Notes: generated from the sequence alone by a model not told the origin. 64,000 nucleotides of DNA from Mesorhizobium sp. Pch-S (GCF_004136315.1 NZ_CP029562.1:3619501-3683500), one strand, 5' to 3'. Shown: positions 28,221-37,691, counted from the stretch's first letter. Numbers and translations: made by a program.

Positions 28221-29375
28221 TCAGCGCCCGAGTTCTCGCAGCCATTTTTCGAAAGTCGGCGTCGGCGATTGATCGATGTGGGTAACGGCAGGCAACTGGC
28301 CGGTGGCGGCCTTCCGGACATCGCTCGGGCTTAGCCTGAATTCGTGGATGAACGCGCGCGTGAAATTCGCCGCGACGTCAAAGCCTGCCTCCTCGGCAAT
28401 GTCCAATACGCGCTGGTTGTTGGCCGGATCGCTGAGCGCCGCGTAGGCATCCTGCAGGCGCTTCCTGCGTATGTAGTTGAGAACGCCACCGCTTGCCTCG
28501 AACAGCTGGTAGAGACGCGTACGGGAGATGCCCATCGCACGAGAGATGCTGTCGGGATTGAGGTCCTGCGAGCCGAGGTTGCTGTGAATGTAGTGGTGCA
28601 CCCGTTCCATCGCGCTCAATGTCAGCGGATTGACGCCGTTCTGGCGATTGGCTGCTGCTTCTGCAAGGCAGGTGACGAGCATGTCTCGTATTGTGTACAC
28701 GATCTTCACGAGGTCGCTCGCCACAAGTGTCGGCAGCCTTGTTTCGACGCTGCCGATATAGTCGATCAAAAGGGTTGCGTAGTTGCCCGTGAAGACTGAA
28801 TTGTTGGCCGCGACCAGCATGCCCGCGTTGCCGGCGAACAGGTCGTACGGCATGTAGAGCAGGGTCACCTCGCTTTCGGTGGCCCGTCCCCGATAAGGGT
28901 GGCCGAGCGAACGAAATGTGACGGTATCGCGGCGGCTTTCCACGACATGGCCATCGACCTCGGTCCAGGCGTTTCCCCTGTGTGGAATGCCGATGTACCA
29001 ATGATCTATAGAGCTCGAACGCAGTTTTTCAGCCGACCGTGCGTAACGATATGCATCGGTGCGCTGCCGCACGAGCAGCATCTTGCCAAGGTTCCAGGCG
29101 GTATGTTCAGCAGCAAAACCATTTTGCGGGGCTACCCCGTCGGGCAGATTGACTTCGACTATGGGCTCCAGATGAGAGCGCCAGATGCTGAATTGTTCTG
29201 CCGGTTCGAACTGTGCTGTTGAAAAGCGCAGCGGTGTGAGGGCTGGCGGCGCGGAGAAAACCGCATCATTCGTCTGATCGGTGTCGCGTGGCCAACGCCG
29301 CCGCTCCACGCGAGGCGTCCCTTCCGGGTCGGCTGACGCGTTCAACCTATCAGGCTGGTCTGAACGATCGCTCAT
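28221..29375 (-). CDS. AraC family regulator, CuxR-like
   Basis: A 384-residue AraC-type regulator. The first 45 residues are polar and probably disordered; residues about 50-220 form an AraC_binding_2 cupin-like domain; the C-terminal 110 residues carry the two helix-turn-helix motifs ('ISRAMGISRTRLYQLFEASG' and 'VLDIAEEAGFDVAANFTRAF'). It is divergent from the uxs polysaccharide operon, as cuxR is in S. meliloti, where CuxR is a c-di-GMP-dependent activator of uxs1. I infer orthology from position and family; I could not confirm the c-di-GMP contact residues. The start follows GGAGATCTTGA. Confidence 0.8.
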   Translation of the reverse strand: MSDRSDQPDRLNASADPEGTPRVERRRWPRDTDQTNDAVFSAPPALTPLRFSTAQFEPAEQFSIWRSHLEPIVEVNLPDGVAPQNGFAAEHTAWNLGKMLLVRQRTDAYRYARSAEKLRSSSIDHWYIGIPHRGNAWTEVDGHVVESRRDTVTFRSLGHPYRGRATESEVTLLYMPYDLFAGNAGMLVAANNSVFTGNYATLLIDYIGSVETRLPTLVASDLVKIVYTIRDMLVTCLAEAAANRQNGVNPLTLSAMERVHHYIHSNLGSQDLNPDSISRAMGISRTRLYQLFEASGGVLNYIRRKRLQDAYAALSDPANNQRVLDIAEEAGFDVAANFTRAFIHEFRLSPSDVRKAATGQLPAVTHIDQSPTPTFEKWLRELGR

Positions 29376-29760
29376 TCAAGATCTCCAACCCAGACCATGT
29401 CGCCGAACAAACGCTGCAACCTTTCAAAAAGTTGCAGAGTAAAAGTCGGCTTTTTCTACATGCCCCAGATTCATGGCGACAATTTGTGGTCGCGGAATCA
29501 TCCAGACCGGGCCGCATTTCACATACGCGTCGTCGCCAGATTTGGCTGAGAGAAATGTACACCAGGATAACATCTCGGATTCAAGGATAACGACAGCTCC
29601 AGGAACATATGCTCTAAATATTTAATGTCTAATTACCAATTAACATCGTTAAATATTGGTGTCTTGAGGGGGTGTATCCAAATAATATTTGGAAAAAATT
29701 CTGAAATTTGAAAACAAAAAAGCAAAAATCTGAGTTTGCGTAAAATCGTTGGAGGCGTTG
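29376..29760. other. Long AT-rich regulatory region before the uxs operon
   Basis: 385 bp between the divergent AraC gene and uxs, with no gene seen. It is clearly more AT-rich than the surroundings from about 29605 onward. It contains a direct repeat (29615-29630 and 29650-29664) described separately, and should hold the activator-dependent promoter of the polysaccharide operon. Confidence 0.7.
29615..29664. promoter_or_regulatory. Direct repeat, candidate AraC/CuxR binding site
   Basis: TAAATATTTAATGTCT at 29615-29630 and TAAATATTGGTGTCT at 29650-29664 share TAAATATT and TGTCT with a 35-bp offset. AraC-family proteins bind direct repeats; the second copy ends 97 bp upstream of the uxs start. 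Confidence 0.45.
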
Positions 29761-30819
29761 TTGAGTAGAGTAACCAACTATTTGTTTCATTCCGAGCCGG
29801 CAAATATTGAGCCGGCTTGGAATGACATTTTGACGCCGCCGCGTCCCAAATCTTCCAAGACAATTCTCGTTGCCGGTGGTGCGGGGTTTCTGGGCTCGCA
29901 TTTGTGCGAGCTCCTGATCCGCAAAGGACATCGGGTCGTCTGTATCGACAATTTCTCCACGGGCAGGCCGGAAAACGTCCGGCACCTCAGGTCGTCGGGG
30001 GCCTTCACATTGCTTCGTCACGATGTCGTTGACCCGATCGATCTGAAGGTCGACGAGATCTACAATCTCGCTTGTCCGGCTTCACCGCCGCACTACCAGG
30101 CCGATCCGATCCATACCACCAAGACCAGTGTGCTTGGCGCTCTGAACCTGCTGGAAAATGCTGCCCGCTACAACGCGCGCATCCTTCAGGCCTCGACTTC
30201 AGAGGTCTATGGCGATCCGAATGTTCATCCGCAGGTCGAGAGCTACTGGGGAAACGTCAATCCCTTCGGGCCGCGCTCGTGCTACGATGAAGGCAAGCGT
30301 TGCGCCGAGACGTTGTTCCACGACTTCAGCAGGATCCGCGGCGTCGAAATCAAGATTGTCCGCATCTTCAATACCTACGGGCCGCGGATGCGGCCTGACG
30401 ATGGCCGCGTTATTTCCAATTTCATAGTCCAGGCTCTCCGGGACGAGGATATCACCATTCACGGCGATGGTTCGCAGACGCGTTCCTTCTGCTTTGTCGA
30501 TGACCTGGTTGACGGCTTCCTGTCCATGATGGCGTCACCGGCGTCACTGACGGGACCAGTCAATCTGGGCAATCCGGTCGAGTTTACAGTCGCCGAACTC
30601 GCCGGCCAGGTTCTTGCCCTGACTGGGTCGCGGTCGCGCATCGTCCACCGCCCGCTGCCGACAGACGATCCGCGTCAGCGGCGTCCCGACATTTCGCTGG
30701 CGATGCACGAACTCGGTTGGCAGCCAAGGGTGGTGCTGGCGGAGGGGTTGAAAAGAACCATAGCCTATTTCGAAGCCGTCCTCGCTGCGGAACGCCGCAA
30801 GCTTACCGAGGTGGCATGA
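29761..30819 (+). CDS. uxs1: UDP-glucuronate decarboxylase (UDP-xylose synthase)
   Basis: A 352-residue extended SDR that converts UDP-glucuronate to UDP-xylose with bound NAD. '[16 protein letters not shown]' is the cofactor motif, '[19 protein letters not shown]' is diagnostic of UDP-xylose synthases, and 'SCYDEGKR' holds the catalytic Tyr-x3-Lys. No ATG precedes the conserved core; GGAGG at 29751-29755 points to a TTG start at 29761 (TTG 29749 or 29758 are alternatives). It is the first gene of a seven-gene operon and is followed by uxe with an ATGA overlap. Confidence 0.9.
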   Translation: MSRVTNYLFHSEPANIEPAWNDILTPPRPKSSKTILVAGGAGFLGSHLCELLIRKGHRVVCIDNFSTGRPENVRHLRSSGAFTLLRHDVVDPIDLKVDEIYNLACPASPPHYQADPIHTTKTSVLGALNLLENAARYNARILQASTSEVYGDPNVHPQVESYWGNVNPFGPRSCYDEGKRCAETLFHDFSRIRGVEIKIVRIFNTYGPRMRPDDGRVISNFIVQALRDEDITIHGDGSQTRSFCFVDDLVDGFLSMMASPASLTGPVNLGNPVEFTVAELAGQVLALTGSRSRIVHRPLPTDDPRQRRPDISLAMHELGWQPRVVLAEGLKRTIAYFEAVLAAERRKLTEVA

Positions 30820-31805
30820 TGGGCAGCCGGCGTATCCTCGTCACCGGCGGTGCCGGCTACATCGGAAGCCACACAGCCAAGCTGCTGCGGTCGAGAGGCC
30901 TGGAGCCCGTCGTCTATGACAATCTGGCAACGGGCAACCGTTCGTCGGTGCGCTGGGGCCCATTCGTGCACGGTGATGTGCTGGATACCGTTCACCTGAC
31001 GCGCACGATGGAACTGTTTCAACCGACGGCCGCCATTCATTTTGCTGCCTCCGCCTATGTCGGCGAATCCGTCGAGGATCCTTCGAAATATTACCACAAC
31101 AACGTCGCGGGCATGTTGTCGCTGCTCGACGCCGCCCGGCAGGCGGGCCTGGAAAAGGTCATCTTCTCCTCCAGTTGCGCCACCTATGGCGTGCCCGCCA
31201 GTCTTCCGATCGCCGAAAGCATGCCGCAGGTCCCGATCAATCCCTACGGCAAGACGAAGCTGATGGCGGAACAGATGCTGGCCGACTACGCCACTGCCTT
31301 TGGCCTGCACTATGTGGCGCTGCGCTATTTCAATGCCTGCGGGGCGGACCCCGAAGGTGAACTTGGCGAATGGCATGATCCCGAAACGCATCTCATTCCG
31401 CGGGCGTTGCTGGCCGCCGCCGGCCGCATCGAAAGGCTCGAAGTATTCGGTGACGATTATGACACAGCCGACGGCACCTGCGTCCGCGACTACATCCACG
31501 TCAGTGATCTCGCCTGGGCACATGTACTCGCCTACGAGCATCTGGCGCGGGGTGGCGGCAATCTCGCCGTGAATCTCGGCACCGGGCGTGGTGCCTCGAT
31601 CCTCGAAATCCTCGAAACCATCGATCGCGTCACCGGGCACAGTGTCCCCATCGCGATCCAGCCGCGTCGCGCCGGTGATCCACCCGTGCTTTACGCCGAT
31701 CCAAGTCTCGCCCGCTCGACACTTGGCTTCTCGCCGCAATACTCAGATCTCGACACCATTGTGCGCACAGCGGCACCGTTCTTCGGATTGGGAGCGTGCC
31801 CATGA
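30816..31805 (+). CDS. uxe: UDP-sugar 4-epimerase (UDP-xylose/UDP-glucose 4-epimerase)
   Basis: A 329-residue GalE-family epimerase: '[16 protein letters not shown]' at the N-terminus, '[10 protein letters not shown]' and 'NPYGKTK' (Tyr-x3-Lys). In S. meliloti the enzyme at this position interconverts UDP-xylose and UDP-arabinose and can also act on UDP-glucose/galactose; sequence alone cannot separate these. Placement directly after the UDP-xylose synthase, with start ATG overlapping its stop (ATGA), argues for UDP-arabinose formation here. Confidence 0.87.
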   Translation: MMGSRRILVTGGAGYIGSHTAKLLRSRGLEPVVYDNLATGNRSSVRWGPFVHGDVLDTVHLTRTMELFQPTAAIHFAASAYVGESVEDPSKYYHNNVAGMLSLLDAARQAGLEKVIFSSSCATYGVPASLPIAESMPQVPINPYGKTKLMAEQMLADYATAFGLHYVALRYFNACGADPEGELGEWHDPETHLIPRALLAAAGRIERLEVFGDDYDTADGTCVRDYIHVSDLAWAHVLAYEHLARGGGNLAVNLGTGRGASILEILETIDRVTGHSVPIAIQPRRAGDPPVLYADPSLARSTLGFSPQYSDLDTIVRTAAPFFGLGACP

Positions 31806-33649
31806 CGGCGTGTACCACCAGCGAGACTCGCGGCCTTCGCCTCAGCCAGAAGCCGTTGCTGGCGCCGGTTCTCCGCGGTTATCGCCGTGCAGAGTACTTC
31901 GTCGGCGTGACATTGTGGCTAGCAGCCCTGCTTTATTTCTGGATCTGGTGGTTCAAGCCATCCCATCATTTCAGCCTGTTCGGAAGTGCTTTGACCACCT
32001 ACGAACTGGCCTGGATCACGCTTATGCCGGTCTATCTGATCGTCGTTTTTGCGGGTGCCCGGCAATCTGTTGGCCCCTTGCGAATACCTGCTGGCAGCCG
32101 CGTCGCGATGGTGGTGACCAAGGCTCCGTCGGAGCCGTTCTCGATCGTTGCCGAGACGTTGCGTGCGATGCTGGCCCAGACCGTTCCGCACGACACCTGG
32201 CTTGCCGACGAGGATCCATCACCTGCAGTGATCGACTGGTGCCGTCGTCATGGCGTGTTCGTTTCAACCCGCCGCGGGCGGGCCGACTATCACCGCGCTA
32301 CGTGGCCGCGCCGCACACGCTGCAAGGAAGGCAACCTCGCTTTTTTCTACGACCACTATGGCTATGACCGCTATGATTTTGTCTCGCAGCTGGACGCCGA
32401 CCATGTGCCGGAGCCCGACTATCTGTGGAACATGCTGCGGCCGTTCGCCGATCCTTCGATCGGTTATGTCTCTGCGCCGAGTATCTGCGACCGCAATGCT
32501 CGCCAAAGCTGGTCGGCGCGGGGGCGGCTCTATGCAGAGGCCAGCCTTCATGGGGCGATGCAGGTTGGCCACAACGCCGGGCTCGCTCCGCTCTGCTTCG
32601 GATCACACTACGCGGTGCGCACCGCAGCGCTCAAGGAAATCGGTGGCCTGGGGCCGGAACTGGCCGAGGATCATTCGACGACGTTGATGATGAACGCGCA
32701 TGGCTGGCGCGGAATCCATGCGGTGAACGCGATCGCACATGGTGATGGTCCCAGTACCTTTGCCGATCTCGTCACCCAGGAATTCCAGTGGTCGCGCAGC
32801 CTGGTGACGTTGCTGCTGCAACATTCGCCGATCTACGTGCCTCACCTGCCGCGACGGTTGCAGTTCCAGTTCCTGTTTTCCCAGCTCTGGTATCCGCTCT
32901 TTTCTTCGTTGATGGCCCTGATGGTGGCGACACCGGTCATTGCGCTGCTTCGCGACGAAAATTTCGTGGCGGTCACCTATCCGGATTTCCTGATGCATTT
33001 CCTGCCGCAATGGCTGGTCCTTATCGGACTGTGCTTCCGTTGGCGCGCCGCAGGCTGTTTCAGGCCCGTCGATGCCAAGATCTGGAGCTGGGAAAGCGCA
33101 TTCTTCCTGTTGGCCCGCTGGCCATGGGCACTCGCTGGCAGCGTCTCTGCTCTGCGCGACTGGATGACCGGAACCTTTGTCGAGTTTCGCGTTACCCCCA
33201 AGGGAACTTCGGAAGTCGATCCGTTGCCGTTCAGGGTCTACGCGCCCTACGTGGCGATCGCCGTAGGCTCCGCCTTGCCGGCCTTGTTGATCGATGACGC
33301 CAACGCTGGTCGCGGTTTCTATCTTTTCGCAATCATCAACAGCGTTTTCTACACCCTGCTGACGGTCGTCATCCTGGCCAGGCATGGTCGTGAAAATCGT
33401 TTGAGGACGGTCAGCCGGTTTTATCGCCCGGCGGTGACCGCAGGCGTTCTCTCCATGATCGCGCTGCCAGCGTTTGCTGCTGTCCTGCATGGCCGCGAGA
33501 GTGTCGAGGTTCTCGCCTGGGGCACGCAACATCTTCAGCTTTTCGAGGAGCGCTATTCGGCTGCCGGTGCCGGTATCGGCCGGACGGAGGTGCGAAAAAC
33601 CGTGTTCAGGCCGCATTGGCGCTGGGCGATCGAAGATACGACGGAATGA
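31802..33649 (+). CDS. Processive family 2 glycosyltransferase (cellulose-synthase-like)
   Basis: A 615-residue membrane glycosyltransferase. Two hydrophobic segments near the N-terminus are followed by a GT2 domain with 'ADEDPS', the nucleotide-binding 'QLDADHVPEPDY' and the catalytic base region 'LAEDHSTT', then several C-terminal membrane helices. The acceptor motif normally written Q-x-x-R-W reads Q-E-F-Q-W here, followed by SRS. It would polymerise and extrude a glycan from nucleotide sugars made by its operon partners. Its start overlaps the uxe stop (ATGA). No BcsB or PilZ domain partner is seen. Confidence 0.87.
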   Translation: MTACTTSETRGLRLSQKPLLAPVLRGYRRAEYFVGVTLWLAALLYFWIWWFKPSHHFSLFGSALTTYELAWITLMPVYLIVVFAGARQSVGPLRIPAGSRVAMVVTKAPSEPFSIVAETLRAMLAQTVPHDTWLADEDPSPAVIDWCRRHGVFVSTRRGRADYHRATWPRRTRCKEGNLAFFYDHYGYDRYDFVSQLDADHVPEPDYLWNMLRPFADPSIGYVSAPSICDRNARQSWSARGRLYAEASLHGAMQVGHNAGLAPLCFGSHYAVRTAALKEIGGLGPELAEDHSTTLMMNAHGWRGIHAVNAIAHGDGPSTFADLVTQEFQWSRSLVTLLLQHSPIYVPHLPRRLQFQFLFSQLWYPLFSSLMALMVATPVIALLRDENFVAVTYPDFLMHFLPQWLVLIGLCFRWRAAGCFRPVDAKIWSWESAFFLLARWPWALAGSVSALRDWMTGTFVEFRVTPKGTSEVDPLPFRVYAPYVAIAVGSALPALLIDDANAGRGFYLFAIINSVFYTLLTVVILARHGRENRLRTVSRFYRPAVTAGVLSMIALPAFAAVLHGRESVEVLAWGTQHLQLFEERYSAAGAGIGRTEVRKTVFRPHWRWAIEDTTE

Positions 33650-33685
33650 GTGCTTAAATGGAGGCGCCGCAGGGCGTTGGATGCC

Positions 33686-35077
33686 ATGAAGATCGCAGTC
33701 ATTGGAACCGGTTATGTCGGCCTCGTCAGCGGTACATGCTTTGCTGAATGGGGTCATGAGGTGATCTGCGTCGACAAGAACGTCGACAAAATCTCGGGTC
33801 TACTCAAAGGACGATTGCCGATTTACGAGCCGGACCTCGACAAGATGGTTGCACGCAACCAGGCGGCGAAACGACTTGCTTTTACCTGTGATCTTGCCGC
33901 GGCGGTGACGAATGCGCAGGTCGTGTTCATCGCGGTCGGAACGCCTTCGCGGGCAGGGCAGGGTGACGCCGATCTTTCGTTCGTCTACATGGCGGCGCGC
34001 GAGATGGCGCCGTTCCTGGCGGAAGGCGCGGTGGTCGCGGTCAAGTCGACAGTCCCTGTCAGTACAGGCGACGCGGTGGAAAAGATCATCGCCCGTGCGC
34101 GTCCCTACGGGTCTTTTTCGGTAGCGTCCAACCCGGAATTCCTGCGCGAAGGCGCGGCGATCGGTGATTTCATGAGGCCGGATCGCGTGGTCGTCGGCGT
34201 CGAGGACGGTCGTGCGCGTGCTGTGATGGCAGCACTCTACCAAGGGTCGCTGGGCGATGTTCCACTCGTCTTCACGGACAGGCGTACATCGGAGCTCATC
34301 AAATATGCCGCCAACGCCTTTCTGGCTACCAAGATCACATTCATCAACGAGCTGGCGGATCTCTGCGAGAAGGTCGGCAGCAATGTAGGTGAGCTGGCGC
34401 TGGGCATAGGGCTTGATCGGCGTATCGGCACCAGCTTCCTCAATGCGGGTCCAGGCTACGGTGGATCCTGCTTCCCCAAGGATACGCTCGCGCTGCTGAG
34501 GACCGCTCAGGACTATGGCGTGGTTCTGCGCATCGTGGAGGAAACGATCGTCGCCAACGAGGCCCGCAAGCGCAAGATGGCGCTCAAGGTCATCGAGGCT
34601 GTCGGTGGTGACGTCGAGGGGCTGACGATCGCCGTGCTCGGATTGACCTTCAAGCCAGACACCGACGACATGCGCGAGGCACCATCGGTGCCGCTGATCG
34701 AGACACTGCAGCGCTATGGGGCCAACGTCCGTGCCTATGATCCCGTCGGACTGGAGAATGCCGCACGCATGCTGGAGGACGTCACCCTGCTTGACGATCC
34801 TTACGAATGCGCTCGCAATTCGGATGCGGTGGTGGTGCTTACCGAATGGGACAGCATCCGCCGCATCGACCTAGGCCGTCTCAGGCGGCTGGTGCGGACG
34901 CCGGTGCTCGTCGATCTGCGCAATGCGATCGAACCGGGCGCGGCGTCCGCCGCAGGCTTCCACGTTTCGGTGGTCGGGCAACGCTCCGAGCACGCGGAAT
35001 GGGCGAACCCCACAACGGACGAGCCGGATTTCGAAAAGACAGCCTCCGGTTTGCCTCGGATGGTGCGTGGAAAGTGA
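33686..35077 (+). CDS. ugd: UDP-glucose 6-dehydrogenase
   Basis: A 463-residue enzyme oxidising UDP-glucose to UDP-glucuronate with two NAD. 'AVIGTGYVGLVSGTCFAEWG' is the NAD motif, 'AGPGYGGSCFPKDT' carries the catalytic Cys, and 'LGLTFKPDTDDMREAPS' is the UDP-binding C-terminal motif. It supplies the substrate of the UDP-xylose synthase encoded earlier in the operon, completing UDP-Glc to UDP-GlcA to UDP-Xyl to UDP-Ara. ATG at 33686, 36 bp after the glycosyltransferase stop. Confidence 0.96.
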   Translation: MKIAVIGTGYVGLVSGTCFAEWGHEVICVDKNVDKISGLLKGRLPIYEPDLDKMVARNQAAKRLAFTCDLAAAVTNAQVVFIAVGTPSRAGQGDADLSFVYMAAREMAPFLAEGAVVAVKSTVPVSTGDAVEKIIARARPYGSFSVASNPEFLREGAAIGDFMRPDRVVVGVEDGRARAVMAALYQGSLGDVPLVFTDRRTSELIKYAANAFLATKITFINELADLCEKVGSNVGELALGIGLDRRIGTSFLNAGPGYGGSCFPKDTLALLRTAQDYGVVLRIVEETIVANEARKRKMALKVIEAVGGDVEGLTIAVLGLTFKPDTDDMREAPSVPLIETLQRYGANVRAYDPVGLENAARMLEDVTLLDDPYECARNSDAVVVLTEWDSIRRIDLGRLRRLVRTPVLVDLRNAIEPGAASAAGFHVSVVGQRSEHAEWANPTTDEPDFEKTASGLPRMVRGK

Positions 35078-35084
35078 GGCGCAG

Positions 35085-35681
35085 ATGAACACTCATGTCA
35101 TCGATTGCCTGCGGCGCAGCGGTGTTGCTTTCGGCACGTGGCCGTTGACGCTCGTGGCTTTCGGTCTCGCACTGTGCGGTGGAGCGGCTACTGCTGCCGC
35201 GGAGCCAAGCGCGGTGCCGGCTCAGGCGAGAGTCATGACTGCGCTTGAGCTACATGACCTTTATCGGGACAAGACCTGGCAGTGGAGCGATGGCGCGGGA
35301 CGCTTCCAGGAAGAAGGTCGCATTTTCCGGGCCTGGTCTGGCAACGGAGCCAATGCCAGTTGGGCAGAGGGGCGTTGGACCCTGACCAATGACGGGCAGT
35401 TGTGCCTGCGGGCTGTATGGCACAGCCCGGGCGGCAGCTCCCCCAAAAAGACCTGCTTCCGCCACAAGCTTCATGACGGCACGGTCTATCAAAAGAAGGA
35501 GCCGTCAGGCGCCTGGTATGTGTTCAAGCACGCGGCGCCTGACAAGGACGACGAGTATGTCAAGCTCGTCGAACAAGACACGGTGAGCGCCAAGGTGATG
35601 GCCTATCGGCCGGTGGCGCAAGAGATGACAACCCCAAAAACCGTACCGCTTCCGACGCCAGCGCCGGTCGGTGCGCAATGA
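35085..35681 (+). CDS. DUF995 family exported protein (first copy)
   Basis: A 198-residue protein with an N-terminal hydrophobic segment or signal (residues 12-40, ending ATAAAEP). The body matches DUF995: 'LYRDKTWQWSDGAGRFQEE' and then 'WTLTNDGQLCLRAVWH', with cysteine pair and 'KKEPSGAWYVFKH'. Function is unknown; the family is frequent in Rhizobiales polysaccharide loci. It starts 7 bp after ugd and has a paralogue two genes on. Confidence 0.82.
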   Translation: MNTHVIDCLRRSGVAFGTWPLTLVAFGLALCGGAATAAAEPSAVPAQARVMTALELHDLYRDKTWQWSDGAGRFQEEGRIFRAWSGNGANASWAEGRWTLTNDGQLCLRAVWHSPGGSSPKKTCFRHKLHDGTVYQKKEPSGAWYVFKHAAPDKDDEYVKLVEQDTVSAKVMAYRPVAQEMTTPKTVPLPTPAPVGAQ

Positions 35682-35696
35682 TAGCGGAGAACGACC

Positions 35697-36659
35697 ATGA
35701 GAAGGAAATTAGCGGTTATCGCGCTCTCGTGCGCGGGACTGATGCTGAACGGGGCGGGCCTCGCGGCCAACCAACGCCCCCTGGGCATTCCCAACGAAAA
35801 CTCGGCGACGGCAACCATGCCTTCGGACAAGCGTCCGGTGATCACGCCGGCGTCCGTCGGTTTCGGGGCCTACGATCCTCACGGTGATTTCGGCAGCGAC
35901 GCCAATTCGAAGATCGAGCATCTGTTCCTGCCCTGGGAAGATGTCGATCTTCGCACGCTCGCGCTGGCCGACGACTATGCGCAGAAACGCGGGCGTTCCC
36001 TGCTCATCACCGTCGAGCCATGGTCTTGGTCGCCCAACTGGCGGCTGTCTTCATCGCAATTGCTGTACAGCGTCCTGAGCGGTGAACGCGACGGCTACAT
36101 GGCTGCCGTCTGCTCCGAGGCCGCGAAGCTGAAAAGCGATGTCACCATTCGCTGGGCACAGGAAATGGACGAAACCGACAACCAGTTCACCTGGGCACAC
36201 TGGAATCCGCCGGACTATGCGAAAGCCTATCAACGCATGGTGACCGTGTGCCGCGAGCACAACAAGACCGCAAAATACATGTGGTCGCCGAAGGGCAATG
36301 AAGGCCTGGAGGCATTCTATCCCGGCACCAACTTTGTCGACATCGTCGGCCTCTCGGTGTTCGGCTACCAACCCTATGACCAGGGTGTCATCGGCCATGA
36401 CACGAGTTTCGTCGAGCAGATGCGGGAGAAATATGCCCGCGTCAAAGGCTTCGGCAAGCCGATCATGGTTGCAGAACTCGGCTATGAAGGGGATGCCGGC
36501 TATGTCAAGGATTGGGCACAGAGCGTCGCCAAATCCTATCCGGAATTTCCCGAGTTGAAGGCCATCGTCTACTTCGACGATCGCGAGGTTTATCCCTGGC
36601 CGAAAGGGTACGGCCTGCCGAACTGGCGCGTGGTGCAGACGCGCGAAGCATCGAATTGA
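35697..36659 (+). CDS. GH26-like glycoside hydrolase, exported
   Basis: A 320-residue protein with a signal peptide (cleavage after GLAA). The body is a beta/alpha-barrel hydrolase resembling family GH26 mannanases/xylanases: 'IRWAQEMDETDNQFTWAHW' supplies the putative acid/base Glu and 'KPIMVAELGYEGDAGYV' the putative nucleophile Glu. It probably trims or releases the polysaccharide made by the operon, as hydrolases in synthase loci commonly do. Substrate linkage is unknown. Confidence 0.82.
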   Translation: MRRKLAVIALSCAGLMLNGAGLAANQRPLGIPNENSATATMPSDKRPVITPASVGFGAYDPHGDFGSDANSKIEHLFLPWEDVDLRTLALADDYAQKRGRSLLITVEPWSWSPNWRLSSSQLLYSVLSGERDGYMAAVCSEAAKLKSDVTIRWAQEMDETDNQFTWAHWNPPDYAKAYQRMVTVCREHNKTAKYMWSPKGNEGLEAFYPGTNFVDIVGLSVFGYQPYDQGVIGHDTSFVEQMREKYARVKGFGKPIMVAELGYEGDAGYVKDWAQSVAKSYPEFPELKAIVYFDDREVYPWPKGYGLPNWRVVQTREASN

Positions 36660-36685
36660 ATGAGGCGAGGGGTGGGAGAAAAGAG

Positions 36686-37198
36686 ATGACCATTGCACAC
36701 GGACTGATCATGGTTGCGGCACTGGTCGGCGCGGCGGGCGCTGCAACGGTTGCCGCCTCGGCTGCGCCCAGCGCCGCCACGATCAAACAGGCCGAACCGC
36801 TCAGCAACGAAGACCTTTATCGGCTCTACAGCCAGCGGTCATGGATATGGAAAGACGGCGCCGGCTATTTTGCCGTGCCGCAGCGCCGTTTTTCGGCGTG
36901 GACGGGGAAGGGCAGGAACGCTTCCTATGGGGTAGGGAGCTGGTTCATTACCGATGCTGGCCGGCTTTGCTTCAAAGCCGACTGGTATGCCAAGATCGGC
37001 GCCGCGCCGGCTCTTACCTGCTTCAGCCACCGCAGGAAGGGCAACGTCATATTCCAGAAGCGTGAGCCGAAGGGCGATTGGTATGTCTTCGCAAACGCGC
37101 CGGTCCGGAAGGGTGATGAAATCACCAAGCTGCGGCGGGGCGATTATGTCGTCGCAAAATTGGGCAAGGTCGAGGACAGACTGGCACTCAAGCGCTGA
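36686..37198 (+). CDS. DUF995 family exported protein (second copy)
   Basis: A 170-residue paralogue of the product at 35085-35681, with a signal-like N-terminus (residues 1-27) and the same blocks: 'LYRLYSQRSWIWKDGAGYF', 'WFITDAGRLCFKADW', 'QKREPKGDWYVFANA'. Unknown function. Last gene of the operon, followed by a dispersed repeat. Confidence 0.82.
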   Translation: MTIAHGLIMVAALVGAAGAATVAASAAPSAATIKQAEPLSNEDLYRLYSQRSWIWKDGAGYFAVPQRRFSAWTGKGRNASYGVGSWFITDAGRLCFKADWYAKIGAAPALTCFSHRRKGNVIFQKREPKGDWYVFANAPVRKGDEITKLRRGDYVVAKLGKVEDRLALKR

Positions 37199-37203
37199 CC
37201 CGG

Positions 37204-37302
37204 GCAATTCCAGGGAAAGGGTATAACGGTTTTCGGTCTGGAATTGCGTAAATACAAAGAGCTAGAGCATTTCCGCGTTTCCGTGAAAAACGGAAACGCT
37301 CA
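37204..37302. repeat. Composite dispersed palindromic repeat
   Basis: Second full copy of the two-unit element at 23943-24042: gcaattcc..ggaattgc (37204-37247) then GCGTTTCCGT/ACGGAAACGC (about 37274-37300). It lies just after the polysaccharide operon and may also serve as its terminator. Confidence 0.8.
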
Positions 37303-37306
37303 AGAG

Positions 37307-37332
37307 CCGGCAGTTGTTCGAGCAACTGCCGG
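37307..37332. terminator. Strong hairpin between convergent units
   Basis: CCGGCAGTTG (37307-37316) / CAACTGCCGG (37323-37332) with a 6-base loop, 24 bp past the stop of the convergent lipoprotein gene. No T-run on either side. Confidence 0.5.
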
Positions 37333-37355
37333 TTCCGTCTTCAGCATGTTTGACG

Positions 37356-37691
37356 TCAGGTTCGGAGGAAACAGTGCGAGGTCTGTCCGAAGCCGCTTGG
37401 CGAGCAGATGTGTGGCGCACGGCCATAGAACCGCACGTTGTCGGAAATGTTCTGCGTGCTCTTGGCCACCGTGGCGCGGCGGCTGACCGTCGCGATCTTG
37501 CCTTTAGGCTTGATGACCTGCGCCGTGAAGGCATGGCTCGCCTGCGTGGTAACAGACGCGGATTTTACATTGCTGTCGGTTATGGAGTTGCAGCCCGATA
37601 GGGCCATTGTCACGATTGCAGCACAGAGCAGCGGAACCGTGTGAAGCTTACTGCCGGCCCGGGAGGGGGCAGCCTTCGAAATCGAAGCCAT
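37356..37691 (-). CDS. Small putative lipoprotein
   Basis: A 111-residue protein with a signal peptide ending in the lipobox 'MALSGC' (Cys about residue 33), so the mature protein is likely lipid-anchored. The rest is basic and Thr/Ser-rich with no recognised domain and two further cysteines near the C-terminus. GAGG 8 bp before the ATG at 37691 supports that start over the in-frame ATG at 37706 or the long upstream extension. Confidence 0.62.
   Translation of the reverse strand: MASISKAAPSRAGSKLHTVPLLCAAIVTMALSGCNSITDSNVKSASVTTQASHAFTAQVIKPKGKIATVSRRATVAKSTQNISDNVRFYGRAPHICSPSGFGQTSHCFLRT

Noticed and set aside
29749..29763. TTG at 29749 as the start of the UDP-xylose synthase gene
   Set aside because: It overlaps the GGAGG that should be the ribosome-binding site; a TTG at 29761 has correct spacing.
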